Shown: positions 1-9,426, counted from the first letter of the stretch. The stretch: 64,000 bases of DNA from Sphingopyxis indica (GCF_900188185.1 NZ_FZPA01000002.1:124001-188000); one strand, 5' to 3'. Notes: generated from the sequence alone by a model not told the origin. Numbers and translations are program-made.

Positions 1-68
1 CGGCTATAGGCAGCGTGCCGCGCCGTGTCCAGCGTCTTTTCGGACCAATTTCATGCCCCTCAATCCTG

Positions 69-332
69 GGGTCAGGACCCATTAATTGCACGTTCGAGGT
101 TTGAAGCGATTTTGCTCAGGGCGAGGAGAAAAGGCGCAGGAATATGTCGATATTTCCAGACTTTTCGACGAAGCCCTGGGCAAAATCGGTCAAATCGCGA
201 AGCGACGCCGAAATGGCCTCGATCTCGCCTCCGCGCGGCCTTGCGGGTAGCGATGCTACCCGCTGCACCCGCCCGAACCCGATATCTTCGCCATTTCGAC
301 GCCTCGAACGCGCAATTAATGGGTCCTGACCC
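69..332. mobile_element. MITE-like element with 31-bp terminal inverted repeats
   Basis: The 31-bp ends at 69-99 and 302-332 are inverted copies of each other with a single mismatch. Each tip contains the small palindrome GGGTCAGGACCC. The 264-bp interior has no convincing gene; it holds a 9-bp stem with a 3-base loop at 243-263. No target-site duplication is obvious. The right end reaches the stop codon of yacG, so the element sits exactly at a gene end. The size, inverted ends and lack of coding capacity suggest a non-autonomous element or a REP-type repeat; no transposase is in the window. Positions 1-68 show nothing recognisable. Confidence 0.6.
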
Positions 333-520
333 TAGTCGTAGCGGTCGGTCTCCATCGTGCCGTCGGGCGCCTGTTCGGCGGGAACGCGATAGTCTTCGTC
401 GAACCAGCGATTGAGGTCCCGGTCGCGGCAACCGCGGCTGCAAAAGGGTTTATAGGCCTCGTCGCGCGGCTTGCCGCACAGTGGGCATTTGCGCGGTTTG
501 GTGCGCGATTCACTGGGCAT
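332..520 (-). CDS. yacG: DNA gyrase inhibitor YacG (zinc-finger protein)
   Basis: A 62-residue protein with the YacG zinc-ribbon pattern: CPLC at residues 12-15, then a second pair in FCSRGC at 27-31, followed by a LNRWFDEDYRVP segment typical of the family. YacG proteins bind zinc and, in E. coli, inhibit DNA gyrase by binding GyrB. The ATG at 518-520 lies inside the end of the upstream RNase gene (11-base overlap), so the two are probably translated together. The TAG stop touches the end of the inverted-repeat element. The acidic C-terminal tail is normal for the family. Confidence 0.9.
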   Translation of the reverse strand: MPSESRTKPRKCPLCGKPRDEAYKPFCSRGCRDRDLNRWFDEDYRVPAEQAPDGTMETDRYD

Positions 521-1481
521 GGCCCGCTCCTTTGACTTGCGCGTCGGCGACGATCTCGACGCGGCGGCCGACGCGCGCCTGCAAGGCATCGACCCAGTCG
601 CGGCGCGCGGCGATATGATCGGCAACGGCCGGACGCGCGACGAGTTGCAGCGTTCCCGTGCCGACCGCGCGCCCGGCGTGCCGCAACAGCTCGGCCGCGT
701 CGGTCGCCACCGCATCGAATCGCACCTGCTCGATCAGCGAGGGGCGGCTGCGGCGCCGGACGATCTGCATGAAGCCGAAGCCGTTCGTCGCGGTACGCTC
801 GAAAGGTTGCGGCAGCAATGCATCGACGAGCGCGTCGACCGCCTGCCGCTCGGCGCGCCCCGCGAGCGAAGGAAAGTCGATACCGATCGCGCCGCCGACA
901 TCGCAGCAGCGCACGACCTCGATCGCCGCCGCGGCGCCGGCCTTTGCGAGATCGAGCGGATCGCCCTCGCCGTCGATGTCGATCAGCAGCATCGCCGGGG
1001 TCGGGTCGATCCACAGCGCGCCGCCGGCGAAGGGCCAATGCCCTTCACGAATCCGCTCGATCAGGTCGGACCAGCCTGCCGCTTCCAGCCGATCGGGTCC
1101 GTTCGGCGACAGCTCGACGACCGGCGCATCCGTCGCCGCGATCCGTGCCCGCAGATCGGGGCCGTCGGTGAGCGCCGCGCCCTCGCCCGCGAGGCGCGCG
1201 CGCGCCGGCTTGGCGCGGCCACGCTCGCGCAGCGCCATGCGGGTGATTTCGACGATGAGGCGGCTGCCGAGCGACAGGCCGCGCGTCCCGGACAGCGTCG
1301 CGATCGGCTCCCCGGGCGCATCGAGCGCGACCTTGCCCGGCTCGACCAGCCGCGCAGCCAGCACCGCACCGACGCGCGGGCCGTCGCTTGCGCGTTCGAT
1401 CCGCGCCTCGATGATCCGACCATCCTCGACCAGCGCCGCGCGCGTTTCGCCGATGCCGGCATCATATATCCATTCAGCCAA
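510..1481 (-). CDS. Ribonuclease E/G family protein
   Basis: A 323-residue protein resembling the short alphaproteobacterial RNase E/G-like proteins encoded between maf and yacG. It starts with [17 protein letters not shown] and contains a GTRGLSLGSRLIVEI-like segment and a LWIDPTPAMLLIDIDGEGD segment. The latter matches the acidic metal-binding region of the RNase E/G catalytic core, with DIDGEG carrying the acidic residues. It is much shorter than E. coli RNase E and has no C-terminal degradosome scaffold. The gene overlaps Maf upstream by 8 bases and yacG downstream by 11, in keeping with one operon. Function in RNA processing is inferred from the family. Confidence 0.8.
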   Translation of the reverse strand: MAEWIYDAGIGETRAALVEDGRIIEARIERASDGPRVGAVLAARLVEPGKVALDAPGEPIATLSGTRGLSLGSRLIVEITRMALRERGRAKPARARLAGEGAALTDGPDLRARIAATDAPVVELSPNGPDRLEAAGWSDLIERIREGHWPFAGGALWIDPTPAMLLIDIDGEGDPLDLAKAGAAAAIEVVRCCDVGGAIGIDFPSLAGRAERQAVDALVDALLPQPFERTATNGFGFMQIVRRRSRPSLIEQVRFDAVATDAAELLRHAGRAVGTGTLQLVARPAVADHIAARRDWVDALQARVGRRVEIVADAQVKGAGHAQ

Positions 1482-2064
1482 GCGGCACCCCGACGCTGGT
1501 CAGCAGCGCACGCGTTTCGAACAGCGGCAGGCCGACGACGTTCGAATGGCTGCCGGACAGGAAACGCACGAACATTTCGGCGCGCCCCTGGATGGCATAG
1601 CCGCCCGCCTTGCCCATCCCCTCGCCGCTTTGGACATACCAGCCGATCTCGGTCTCGGTCAGCCGCTTGAAGGCGACGACAGTGTCCGCCACGCGGACGC
1701 GCGGCTTGCCGTCAGGGCCCACAACGCAGACCCCCGACCAGACATGGTGCCGGCGCCCCGACAGCAGCGCGAGCATCCGGCGCAGATCGGCCTCGTCGGC
1801 GGGTTTTTCGAGGATGCGGCGTCCGACCGCGACCGTCGTGTCGCCCGCGAGCACGACCTCGTCCGCGGCACGCTCGACCGCGAGCGCCTTGCTTGTCGCA
1901 AGACGCGCGACATAGGCGCGGGGAAGCTCATCCTTGTGCGGCGTTTCGTCGATGTCCGGGGCCGCGATGCGGGCGGGCTCGATTCCGATCCGCGCCAGCA
2001 ACTCGCGCCGGCGCGGTGACGTCGAGGCAAGAACGAGCGCGGGCATGGTCGCCGCGCCGCTCAC
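1474..2064 (-). CDS. Maf family nucleoside triphosphate pyrophosphatase
   Basis: A 196-residue Maf/HAM1-like protein. The N-terminal signature [12 protein letters not shown] is present, as is [11 protein letters not shown] with its catalytic Asp. Maf proteins hydrolyse non-canonical or modified nucleoside triphosphates, and some affect septation. The start used is GTG at 2062-2064, which overlaps the infA stop as GTGA. An ATG at 2044-2046 ([10 protein letters not shown]) is an equally good alternative and would remove six residues. It lies in the infA-maf-RNase-yacG run. Confidence 0.88.
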   Translation of the reverse strand: MSGAATMPALVLASTSPRRRELLARIGIEPARIAAPDIDETPHKDELPRAYVARLATSKALAVERAADEVVLAGDTTVAVGRRILEKPADEADLRRMLALLSGRRHHVWSGVCVVGPDGKPRVRVADTVVAFKRLTETEIGWYVQSGEGMGKAGGYAIQGRAEMFVRFLSGSHSNVVGLPLFETRALLTSVGVPLG

Positions 2065-2279
2065 TTGAAGCGATAGGTGATCCGACCCTTGGTCAGGTCA
2101 TAGGGGGTGAGTTCGACGAGCACCTCGTCGCCCACCAGAACGCGGATGCGGTTCTTGCGCATCTTGCCGGCCGTGTGGCCCAGAATCTCGTGGTCGTTTT
2201 CCAGTCGCACGCGGAACATCGCGTTGGGCAACAGCTCGACCACCTGGCCGCGCATTTCGAGAAGTTCTTCTTTCGCCAT
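2061..2279 (-). CDS. infA: Translation initiation factor IF-1
   Basis: A 72-residue single-OB-fold protein of exactly the usual IF-1 length. [19 protein letters not shown] and the C-terminal [15 protein letters not shown] are classic IF-1 sequences. It binds the 30S A-site during initiation. The 79-base gap upstream (2280-2358) is the likely promoter region. Its stop overlaps the GTG start proposed for Maf, so infA probably leads the infA-maf-RNase-yacG operon. Confidence 0.97.
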   Translation of the reverse strand: MAKEELLEMRGQVVELLPNAMFRVRLENDHEILGHTAGKMRKNRIRVLVGDEVLVELTPYDLTKGRITYRFK

Positions 2280-2358
2280 CAATCCTCTATGGGCTCGAAA
2301 AATCTGGATGCGCGCCCATAGCGGCAAATGCGCCCAATTGGAAGCGATCTGTCGCGCT

Positions 2359-3225
2359 TCAGTTGACCAGACGCAGCCTGCGCGCGATCCGCCAGCCGAC
2401 GGTCTTGATCCGCGCATGGCCGGGCCAGCGCGGCGGCATGGCCGGGTCCATCCCCATCCGGCGCAGCAGCGCATTGGCGGCATGCGCCTCGGACTCGCGA
2501 TAGCTCCATTCGCTGCGCCAGGTGATCGACAGCGAAATCGACGGCGCATCGCCATTGGCAACGAAATGCGGCGCCATTACCGGGACGAGCACCGCGTCGC
2601 CGGGGGCGAGCGGCACGCGCTGCTGGTGCCCCTCAAAGGCCTGTTGCCACGGCAGGTTGCGGTGGCCGCCGCTGTGATAGCGCTCATGCTCGATCCGGTG
2701 CGCGAAACGTTCGTCACCCGCGGGCCAGACGTTCATCACCTTGCTGCCCCTCAGCTGCAGCAGGATATTGTGCTCGGGGTCGAAATGATAGGGCGTGATC
2801 GAGCCGGGCGAGGAGACGAAGATGAAGCCCTGCGGCGTCAGCATCGCGCCGGTGCGCGGCTCGACGACCGGTTTCAGTTCGCCCAGCAACCGCATCAGCA
2901 GGTCGCGATAGGCGGGCTCGCTCTCGATATTCTTGAGCACCGCCCAGCTGCGATTGCTGTCGATCGTGCGGATCGTCTCGCCGATCGACAGGCCGTTCGA
3001 GGGAACATCTTCGGGCCGGATGCCGACCGGCAGATCGCCCGGATTATATTCGACCTGACTGGCAGGCAGGCCTTCGCCGAGCGCCGCGAGCGCGTCGAGC
3101 GACAGCAGCGGATGGTCGGGCAGGCCGTGGCGCAACGCCCCCGCCTGCGACGGGTAGAGCGCCGCCACCCGCTCGAGCGTCTCGGCGGGAAAGACGGGGG
3201 CAGTGATCGGCTGATGCATCGTCAT
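2359..3225 (-). CDS. Cupin-like / JmjC-domain protein
   Basis: A 288-residue soluble protein with a double-stranded beta-helix (cupin_8/JmjC-like) core. The probable Fe(II) ligands are His147 and Asp149 in PYHFDPEHN and a distal His220 in MAPHFVANG, giving an HxD...H facial triad. The region around [11 protein letters not shown] matches the family. Such proteins are 2-oxoglutarate-dependent hydroxylases acting on proteins or small molecules; the substrate here is unknown. The ATG overlaps the stop of the upstream acyltransferase-like gene (ATGA), so the two are coupled. Confidence 0.75.
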   Translation of the reverse strand: MTMHQPITAPVFPAETLERVAALYPSQAGALRHGLPDHPLLSLDALAALGEGLPASQVEYNPGDLPVGIRPEDVPSNGLSIGETIRTIDSNRSWAVLKNIESEPAYRDLLMRLLGELKPVVEPRTGAMLTPQGFIFVSSPGSITPYHFDPEHNILLQLRGSKVMNVWPAGDERFAHRIEHERYHSGGHRNLPWQQAFEGHQQRVPLAPGDAVLVPVMAPHFVANGDAPSISLSITWRSEWSYRESEAHAANALLRRMGMDPAMPPRWPGHARIKTVGWRIARRLRLVN

Positions 3226-4403
3226 GACGGGTCCTGTTCCTGCCCCACCTTAGCCGCGGGACGCTTCCAGCGCCGCCACAATTTTTCGGCCCGCGCCAGC
3301 GCGTGAAAGCGCCAGCGATCGCCTGCCGCCGACAACGGCACATTGACCCAGACGAGCCGGCGGCGCTCGCGCCAGATGCTGTCGATCATCGGATGGCCGG
3401 GCGCGGCGCAGCTGTCGACCCAGTCGATACGATCGTCGCCCAGCAGGTCGAGATTGGCCTGCTGGAGCAGGACGCCGGGCGAGAAGCGCGCATACTCCTC
3501 GTCGAACGCGGTCTTGAAGGAAAAGCCGCCGGGCGGGCAGAGGAAGTTGATCAGCATCGCGAGCGGCCGCTCGCCCAGATAGAGCGCGCGCATGTCGAGC
3601 TTGCCGGCCTCGGCAGCGCCCGCCGATATGGCGCGGAACCAGGCTTCGGTGTCGCCATGGCTGGCGAGCGCCGACCCCGCGCGTCCCTTCCACCCGCGTG
3701 CTTCGAGCGCCAGGAACGCGTCGAGCCACGGATCGAGCGCCTCGCCCGCCTGCCGGCGGCGGATGACGATCGCCCCCTCTTCGGCCAGCCGGTTCGCCTG
3801 CCGCCGGAGTTCCTTGCGCTTCTTGGCGCGCACCGCCGCGTCCCAATAGGCGTCGGGTGAGAGATCGCTTTCGAGCAGCGCGCGTTCTTCGCGATGAACC
3901 ACTTCGGCGTCGCCGCCGCGCATATGCGCGACCTCGATCAGCGCGCGATGGAGCGGACCGTCTTCGGTCAGCCGCGGGATATGGACGAGCGTCTTCGCCC
4001 AGGTCGCGGCGTCGCACCAGCCGAGGAGGATCGACCAGAACAGGCTTTCGAACCCCGCGCGCACGAGCGGCGCACCATGGAAATGATTGGGATGCGCCCA
4101 GCCGGCGACATGCCGCAGCGGCAGGCGGCCATAATGGAGCGCGGGGGCGAGCGGCATCACGCCGATCACCGCCCCACCCTCGCCGTCGCGCACCATCACG
4201 AGCCGCGCCTGCCGCTCGGGATCGAGCAGGTGCAACGCCGATTGCAGGCACCAGCGCTCGGCAAAGGGATTGGGCTCGCTCGCATCCGCGGCCAGCGCGT
4301 CCCATGCAGCGGCAAGCTCGTCCGAGAGCGACAGGGGATCGACGACACGCACCGCCAGCGGCGCGGCAGGCCCGGCGGCCGGGAAAGCAGGATGGACCGT
4401 CAT
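3222..4403 (-). CDS. GNAT-like acyltransferase (CelD/BcsL, Acetyltransf_6 type)
   Basis: A 393-residue protein resembling the CelD/BcsL GNAT-like acyltransferases often encoded near polysaccharide loci. A lysine/arginine-rich stretch at about residues 185-200 (AKKRKELRRQANRL) followed by a GNAT-like half with LYLGERPLAMLINFLCPPG is typical. A second related protein is encoded at 20728-21726. No signal peptide is seen. Placement next to the XrtA locus suggests modification of the exopolysaccharide, but that is inference. It is translationally coupled to the cupin-like gene downstream. Confidence 0.7.
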   Translation of the reverse strand: MTVHPAFPAAGPAAPLAVRVVDPLSLSDELAAAWDALAADASEPNPFAERWCLQSALHLLDPERQARLVMVRDGEGGAVIGVMPLAPALHYGRLPLRHVAGWAHPNHFHGAPLVRAGFESLFWSILLGWCDAATWAKTLVHIPRLTEDGPLHRALIEVAHMRGGDAEVVHREERALLESDLSPDAYWDAAVRAKKRKELRRQANRLAEEGAIVIRRRQAGEALDPWLDAFLALEARGWKGRAGSALASHGDTEAWFRAISAGAAEAGKLDMRALYLGERPLAMLINFLCPPGGFSFKTAFDEEYARFSPGVLLQQANLDLLGDDRIDWVDSCAAPGHPMIDSIWRERRRLVWVNVPLSAAGDRWRFHALARAEKLWRRWKRPAAKVGQEQDPS

Positions 4404-4501
4404 CGGATGCAGCCTAGCCGCGAAGCGTTAAAAGGTGGTGGCGATTTTGATGGGACCTTCCCCTTGTGGGGGCTGACGGTAGGTCGCTGCCATTTTTAAA
4501 G

Positions 4502-4619
4502 CCCCTCCTCTTCAGAGGAGGGGTTTGGGGTGGTGGACGCCGGTGCAGGAGCACCACCCCGCTGCGACTAACGCGCAACGCGCGTAAGTCTCGCTGCCCC
4601 TCCTCTGAAGAGGAGGGGG
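4502..4619. repeat. Pair of palindromic CCCCTCCTC/GAGGAGGGG repeats
   Basis: A 22-bp palindrome at 4502-4523 and a near-identical one at 4597-4619 face each other. Between them are short complementary segments (GGGGTGGTGG against CCACCACCCC). The whole stretch can fold into a long hairpin. It fills the 228-base gap between two minus-strand genes (4404-4631), which holds no gene. It looks like an intergenic REP/hairpin repeat and may also terminate or stabilise transcripts. Confidence 0.7.
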
Positions 4620-4631
4620 TGGGACAAGGCT

Positions 4632-6527
4632 TCAAATCCCGAACAATTTCGCGAGCGATTTTTCGAGCATGAAGAATTGCCAGATCAGCCGGCCATGGTC
4701 GCGCCGCCCCGACTGGTGCGCGGCGACGATCCGTTCGATCTCGGCCATGTCGAACCAGCCCGCGCGCGCGAGCGTCGATGAGGTCGAAAGCGCGCGCGCC
4801 TGAGCGGTCAGGGCCCCACGGAACCACTGCGACACGGGCGTCACGAACCCCATCTTGGGCCGATAGAGAATATCGCGCGGCAGATAGGGCTCCATCGCCC
4901 GCTTGAGGATCGCCTTGCCGGTGCCGCCCTTGACCCGCATCGCGGCGGGAAGCGCCGCGGCGAATTCGACCAGGCGATAGTCGAGCAGCGGCTCGCGTGC
5001 CTCGAGGCTGACGCCCATGCTCATGCGGTCGGTCTTGGTAAGGATGTCGCCCGGCAGCCAGATTTTGAGGTCGGCATATTGCGCGCGGTCGAGCCGTTCG
5101 CGTGCCGGCGCTTCGGCCATCGCGCGCCAATAGCGTTCCTCGGCGACATGATCGCCGAGCGCCGCCTTCGCCGCGCCGTTGAACAGCCGCGCGCGCTGTA
5201 CCGGGCCGGTGACGCCGACCGCTTCGGCATAACCCTCCGCCCCGCTCTTCGAGAGGCTCGCGAGCGTCGCGCGGGCGCGGAGCGGGCGCGGCGCCCAGTC
5301 CATCTGCGGCCAGACGCGCGCGAGCGGGCCGAGCAGGCCGCGCCGCAGCACCGGCGGGATCATCGCGCGCAGCCGCTCTTCCTGATGCTGGAAGACGAGC
5401 CGGCGATAGCCCGCAAACGCCTCGTCGGCACCGTCGCCCGACAGCGCGACGGTCACCGTCTCGCGCGCGAGTTCGCACACGCGGTAGGTCGGGAGCGCGC
5501 TCGCGTCGGCGAAGGGTTCGTCGAACAGATCGGCGATGCGGTCGATCAGCGCGAAATCGGCGGCGGCGACGGTGCGCGTGCGGTGGTCGGTCGCGAAACG
5601 CTCGGCGATCGCCTGCGCATAACCGGTTTCGTCGAGCGCCGCCTGATCGAAGCCGATCGTGCAGGTCTTGACCGCCTTGCTGCTCGCCTCGGCCATCAGC
5701 GCGACGACCGCGCTCGAATCGACCCCGCCCGAAAGGAAGGCGCCCAGCGGCACGTCGGCGACCATGCGGTCGGTCACCGCGGCGCGCATCAGATGGACGA
5801 GATGCTCGGCCGCCTCGCCCTCGCTCGCGCGGATGCGGTTCGAGAAATCGGGCGCCCACCAGCCGGTCGGGGCGGGCACCCCCTTGCCGCGTTCGAGCAG
5901 CAGAAAATGTCCCGCGGGCAGCTTTTGCACGCCCGCGACGATGCAATTGTCGTCGGGGACATAGCCGAGCGCCAGAAAATCCTCGACCGCCGACAGATTC
6001 GCCTCTTGCCGCAACAACGGGTGGCGGAGCAGCCCCTTGAGTTCGGACGCAAAGGCGAGCGAGCCGTCGGACAGCCGCGCATAGTGGAGCGGCTTCACGC
6101 CCAGCCGGTCGCGCGCGAGGAACAGGCAGCCGCGCCTATGGTCGTGGATCGCAAAGGCGAACATGCCATTGAGCCGCGGCAGGCACTCAGGCCCCCATTG
6201 CCGCCACGCCGCGATGATCACCTCGGTATCGCCGCTGGTACGGAAGCGGTGGCCGCGATCCTGCAATTCGGCGCGCAGCTCGCGATAATTATAGATTTCG
6301 CCGTTGAAGCTGATGGTGACGGCCTCGTCGTCGCTCGCCATCGGCTGCGGGCTGCCCTCCACGTCGATGATCGACAGGCGGAGATGGCCGAAGCCGACGC
6401 CGGGCGCGGTCCAGGTGCCCGATCCGTCGGGACCGCGATGCGCCATCGGATGCAGCATCGCGCGCAGCCGCGCCGGATCGACAGGCTTGGCCGTTTCGAG
6501 GTGAAAGATGCCCGCGATGCCGCACAT
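4632..6527 (-). CDS. XrtA/PEP-CTERM system amidotransferase (asparagine synthase-like)
   Basis: A 631-residue class II glutamine amidotransferase. The start is set by MCGIAGIFHLE, which puts the nucleophile Cys2 directly after the initiator Met. AHRGPDGSG and SFNGEIYNYRELR follow in the glutaminase half. The synthetase half carries the SGGVDSSAVVALM PP-loop motif for ATP, and LSGDGADEAFAGYRR. This is the form found beside exosortase A in exopolysaccharide loci. It probably transfers amide nitrogen to a sugar or acyl precursor; the substrate is not known. A hairpin repeat separates it from xrtA. Confidence 0.9.
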   Translation of the reverse strand: MCGIAGIFHLETAKPVDPARLRAMLHPMAHRGPDGSGTWTAPGVGFGHLRLSIIDVEGSPQPMASDDEAVTISFNGEIYNYRELRAELQDRGHRFRTSGDTEVIIAAWRQWGPECLPRLNGMFAFAIHDHRRGCLFLARDRLGVKPLHYARLSDGSLAFASELKGLLRHPLLRQEANLSAVEDFLALGYVPDDNCIVAGVQKLPAGHFLLLERGKGVPAPTGWWAPDFSNRIRASEGEAAEHLVHLMRAAVTDRMVADVPLGAFLSGGVDSSAVVALMAEASSKAVKTCTIGFDQAALDETGYAQAIAERFATDHRTRTVAAADFALIDRIADLFDEPFADASALPTYRVCELARETVTVALSGDGADEAFAGYRRLVFQHQEERLRAMIPPVLRRGLLGPLARVWPQMDWAPRPLRARATLASLSKSGAEGYAEAVGVTGPVQRARLFNGAAKAALGDHVAEERYWRAMAEAPARERLDRAQYADLKIWLPGDILTKTDRMSMGVSLEAREPLLDYRLVEFAAALPAAMRVKGGTGKAILKRAMEPYLPRDILYRPKMGFVTPVSQWFRGALTAQARALSTSSTLARAGWFDMAEIERIVAAHQSGRRDHGRLIWQFFMLEKSLAKLFGI

Positions 6528-6558
6528 ATCAGAGCGACGATCCAGGCTTGATCCGCAT

Positions 6559-6655
6559 CCCCGAGCGAAGACGAGGGGCCGGGCCGAGCGAAGTCGAGGC
6601 TGCGACGGCGCGGCTTCTCGCTTCGCTCGAAGAAACCCCTCGTCTTCGCTCGGGG
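6559..6655. repeat. Intergenic hairpin with 20-bp perfect inverted repeat
   Basis: Positions 6559-6578 and 6636-6655 are perfect 20-bp reverse complements. The intervening sequence repeats related CGAGCGAAG and CTTCGCTCG words, so nested pairing is possible. It fills the 168-base gap between xrtA and the amidotransferase gene. A stable hairpin here could separate expression of the two genes, but there is no T-tract marking a classic terminator. Confidence 0.7.
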
Positions 6656-6695
6656 AAACGGAAATTTGATGCACCAATCATAGATGATCGAAGGC

Positions 6696-8210
6696 CTAGC
6701 GCAGTTTCAGCGCGCGGTCAGCCATCGCCTGCGCACCGCCCGATGCAGCGACGAAATCGGCGATGGCGGCGCGGCCGCCCTGCCCCGCTTCGCTCGACAC
6801 GATCAGCGAGAGTGCGCGCGGATCGCCGCCGATCAGGCGCGCCCTGAGTTCGGCGAGCTTTGCCGCGCGCGGATCGCCCGTCGCCCGGCCACCCACGACA
6901 TACCAGGTCGCCGCATCGCGCAGCAGCGGCCCCCGATGGAGCAGCCGCTCGGTCTTGCCGCCGTCGACGCTCGGCAGCGCCGCGCTCCACATCCATCGAC
7001 CGTCGGGATCGGCAGCGCCCTGCCCGAAGCCGACGACCTCGCGCCCCTCGTCCTGGCGTTCATAGCCGCCGATCGCGACCGTGACGCGGCGCCCCTTCGC
7101 ATCGACGAAATGGCGGATCAGCCGCTGGTCGGCGCCGTCGAAGCGCGGGTGCCACGGCGTCCCCTCGCTGGGCGCCTCGCTCCAGCCCGGCGGCACCGCG
7201 AGCGGCATGGTCGCCGGCAGCGGTGCCGAACGCCCGCCGACGAGCACCGCCCAGCCGGCGAAGAGGAGCGGGATCGCCAACGCCGCCGGCACGATCGCAG
7301 ACCCTCGGCCAGCGTGGCGCGGCAAGGCTTTCAGACCGCCAATGTCCACCGCCGGATCGTTCGCCGGCCGGTCGAACCAGCGCCGCGCGACCAGCATCAC
7401 GAGCAGGATGACGAGCCCGAAGAAAATCCAGCCATAAAAGATATGGTCGATCCCGCCGGCGCGCTCGATGCCCCAGATTTCGGCCGCAACCATCGTGCCA
7501 TAGGCGCGCAGCGCATTGGCGAGGATCGTCGTCGCGAGCGCCGCGATGACGAAGACGATCCGCCGCGGCCAGCTTTTGAAGCATAGATGCGCGGCGAACA
7601 CCGAATAGGCGAGCATCGCGATCAGGAAATTGATCCCCGAACATTCCTCGGCGACTTCGAAAAAGCCGGCGCGCGTGGTGATGAAGACGCCCTCGATCGC
7701 CGCTTCGAGACCCGACAAATGGAGCAGCGCGACGCTGATCCGCGCGGTGAAGGTCTGGAGCAGCGGCACCAGTTCCTCGCCGAAGGGCACGAGCAGCAGC
7801 GCATAGGCGAGCGGGAAGAGCAGCGCGCGAACGAGCTGTCCGCCGAGCGCCGCGCCGACGACGCCCTGCAGCATCAGCACCAGCGCCAGTTGCCGGAACA
7901 GCGCCACCCCCGCCGCTTCGCCGACGAGCCACACCGCCCCCGCGCCGGCGAGCCAGAACAGCGCGGGCCACCACCAGACGGGCGTCAGCGCGCGGACGAG
8001 CGGCACGCGCAGCGACACGAGCCAGCCGATCATCGGCACCATGAGCAGGCAATGGGTGAAGGTCGAACTGTGCCACCAGATGCCCGCCATATCGGCGGCG
8101 TCGCGGTGGAACAGCGCGAGGATCGCCGCCGCCAGCACCGCGAGCGCGGCCAGATGCCGCTGCCAGGTCGTCCCATGCCGCGGGCGCGCCGGGTCGAAGA
8201 CCGCCGCCAT
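6696..8210 (-). CDS. xrtA: Exosortase A with fused C-terminal EpsI-like domain
   Basis: A 504-residue polytopic membrane protein. The exosortase catalytic residues are present: Cys190 in EECSGINFLIAML, Arg235 in NALRAYGTM, and His256 in DHIFYGWIFFGL. Roughly eight hydrophobic segments fill residues 1-275. The C-terminal part (about 310-504) is a soluble EpsI-like domain outside the membrane. Exosortases cleave and anchor proteins with PEP-CTERM-type sorting tails and are genetically linked to exopolysaccharide. The start overlaps the stop of the glycosyltransferase by one base (TGATG), indicating coupling. Confidence 0.93.
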   Translation of the reverse strand: MAAVFDPARPRHGTTWQRHLAALAVLAAAILALFHRDAADMAGIWWHSSTFTHCLLMVPMIGWLVSLRVPLVRALTPVWWWPALFWLAGAGAVWLVGEAAGVALFRQLALVLMLQGVVGAALGGQLVRALLFPLAYALLLVPFGEELVPLLQTFTARISVALLHLSGLEAAIEGVFITTRAGFFEVAEECSGINFLIAMLAYSVFAAHLCFKSWPRRIVFVIAALATTILANALRAYGTMVAAEIWGIERAGGIDHIFYGWIFFGLVILLVMLVARRWFDRPANDPAVDIGGLKALPRHAGRGSAIVPAALAIPLLFAGWAVLVGGRSAPLPATMPLAVPPGWSEAPSEGTPWHPRFDGADQRLIRHFVDAKGRRVTVAIGGYERQDEGREVVGFGQGAADPDGRWMWSAALPSVDGGKTERLLHRGPLLRDAATWYVVGGRATGDPRAAKLAELRARLIGGDPRALSLIVSSEAGQGGRAAIADFVAASGGAQAMADRALKLR

Positions 8211-9415
8211 CAGTCCGCCAGTCCCAAAAGCTGCCCGAGCGGGGCGAGCCGCGCGTCCCAGCCGTAGCGCGCGATCATCCGCGCCCGCGCCGCCGCGCCC
8301 ATTGTCGCCGCCGCGGCGGGATCGTCGAACAGGCGGCAGACGGCCCGCGCCATCGCCTCGGCACCCTCGGCGACAAGCAGATGCTCGCCATCGCTTGCGT
8401 CGATACCCGTCGCCGCGGCCGAACTCGCGACCACCGGCCGCGCCATCGCCATGGCCTCGAGCAGCTTGTTCTGCACCCCGCGTGCGAGCAGCAGCGGCGC
8501 CACCACCGCGTCGGCGGCCGCCAGCCACGGGCGGACGTCGGGCACCTCGCCGGTCACGACCACCCCCGGCAATTCGCCGAGCACGCGCACCTCTTCGGCC
8601 GGAGCGCGCCCGACGATCGCAAAGCGTGCGGCCGGGTGCCGCTTGCGGATCAGCGGCAGGATGTCGGCGGCGAACCAATGCACCGCGTCGATGTTCGGGC
8701 GATAGTCCATCTGGCCGGTGAAGACCGCGAGCGGCCCATCGCCCTCCCCGACCGGCGCGAAGGTCGCATCGGGGTCGAAGCGATCGGTGTCGATGCCGTT
8801 CTCGACCGCGAAAATGATGTCGCCGCCGAGCCCGCTTCGCTTGCGGAACAGCGCCGCCTCGGCCTCGCTGACGAACAGGCTCGCGTCGACCTCGCGCGCC
8901 ACCTTCGCTTCATGGGCCGCCAGTTTCACCGCCTCGCGCGCGTGGACCCAGTGCATCGGCTGGCTTTTGTCCTGCTCGGCATAGGTCGCAAATTTCGCCG
9001 AATCGACATCGACGAAATCCATGATCACCGGGCCGTCGAACCGCGACGGCAGATATTGCGCCATCTGGCCCGAAAAGGCGACGATATGCGTGATTGTCCC
9101 GAGCGCGAGCAGCGCGCCGACCTGCTCGGCAAGCGCGGCGCTGCGGAAAAGCCGGTTCGAGATGGGCTCGCCATGCAGAACCGCTCCGGCGAGCGCGACG
9201 GGTCGCGAGACATCGCGAACTTCGATGCACAGGCTCTTGCAAAGCGGCGCCATTTTCTCCCGCGCTGCCCTCGCGTCGGCGGCATTATCGGCGAGCGCGG
9301 CGACATGCACGGGCGCGAGCTTCGCCAGCGCCTCGAACATATGCCAGCTGCGAATGCGGTCGCCGCGGTCAGGCGGCCATGGCGCGCGATGCACCAGAAA
9401 CAGGATCTCGGCCAT
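8210..9415 (-). CDS. XrtA/PEP-CTERM-associated sugar transferase (GT4-like)
   Basis: A 401-residue glycosyltransferase of the GT-B fold. LFLVHRAPWPPDRGDRIRSW at the N-terminus is the signature of the exosortase-associated Stp1-type sugar transferases. The C-terminal half has VFTGQMDYRPN, FAIVGRAPAEEV and VVAPLLLARGVQNKLLEAM, the nucleotide-sugar binding region. It is the only clear glycosyltransferase in the locus. The start at 9413-9415 is preceded by an intergenic hairpin repeat. Donor and acceptor sugars cannot be read from the sequence. Confidence 0.88.
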   Translation of the reverse strand: MAEILFLVHRAPWPPDRGDRIRSWHMFEALAKLAPVHVAALADNAADARAAREKMAPLCKSLCIEVRDVSRPVALAGAVLHGEPISNRLFRSAALAEQVGALLALGTITHIVAFSGQMAQYLPSRFDGPVIMDFVDVDSAKFATYAEQDKSQPMHWVHAREAVKLAAHEAKVAREVDASLFVSEAEAALFRKRSGLGGDIIFAVENGIDTDRFDPDATFAPVGEGDGPLAVFTGQMDYRPNIDAVHWFAADILPLIRKRHPAARFAIVGRAPAEEVRVLGELPGVVVTGEVPDVRPWLAAADAVVAPLLLARGVQNKLLEAMAMARPVVASSAAATGIDASDGEHLLVAEGAEAMARAVCRLFDDPAAAATMGAAARARMIARYGWDARLAPLGQLLGLAD

Positions 9416-9426
9416 CAAAACGCATC

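Noticed and set aside
4501..4620. Rho-independent terminator after the amidotransferase gene's neighbour
   Set aside because: The hairpins are palindromic repeats without a T-tract, and they lie between genes of the same direction; annotated as repeat.
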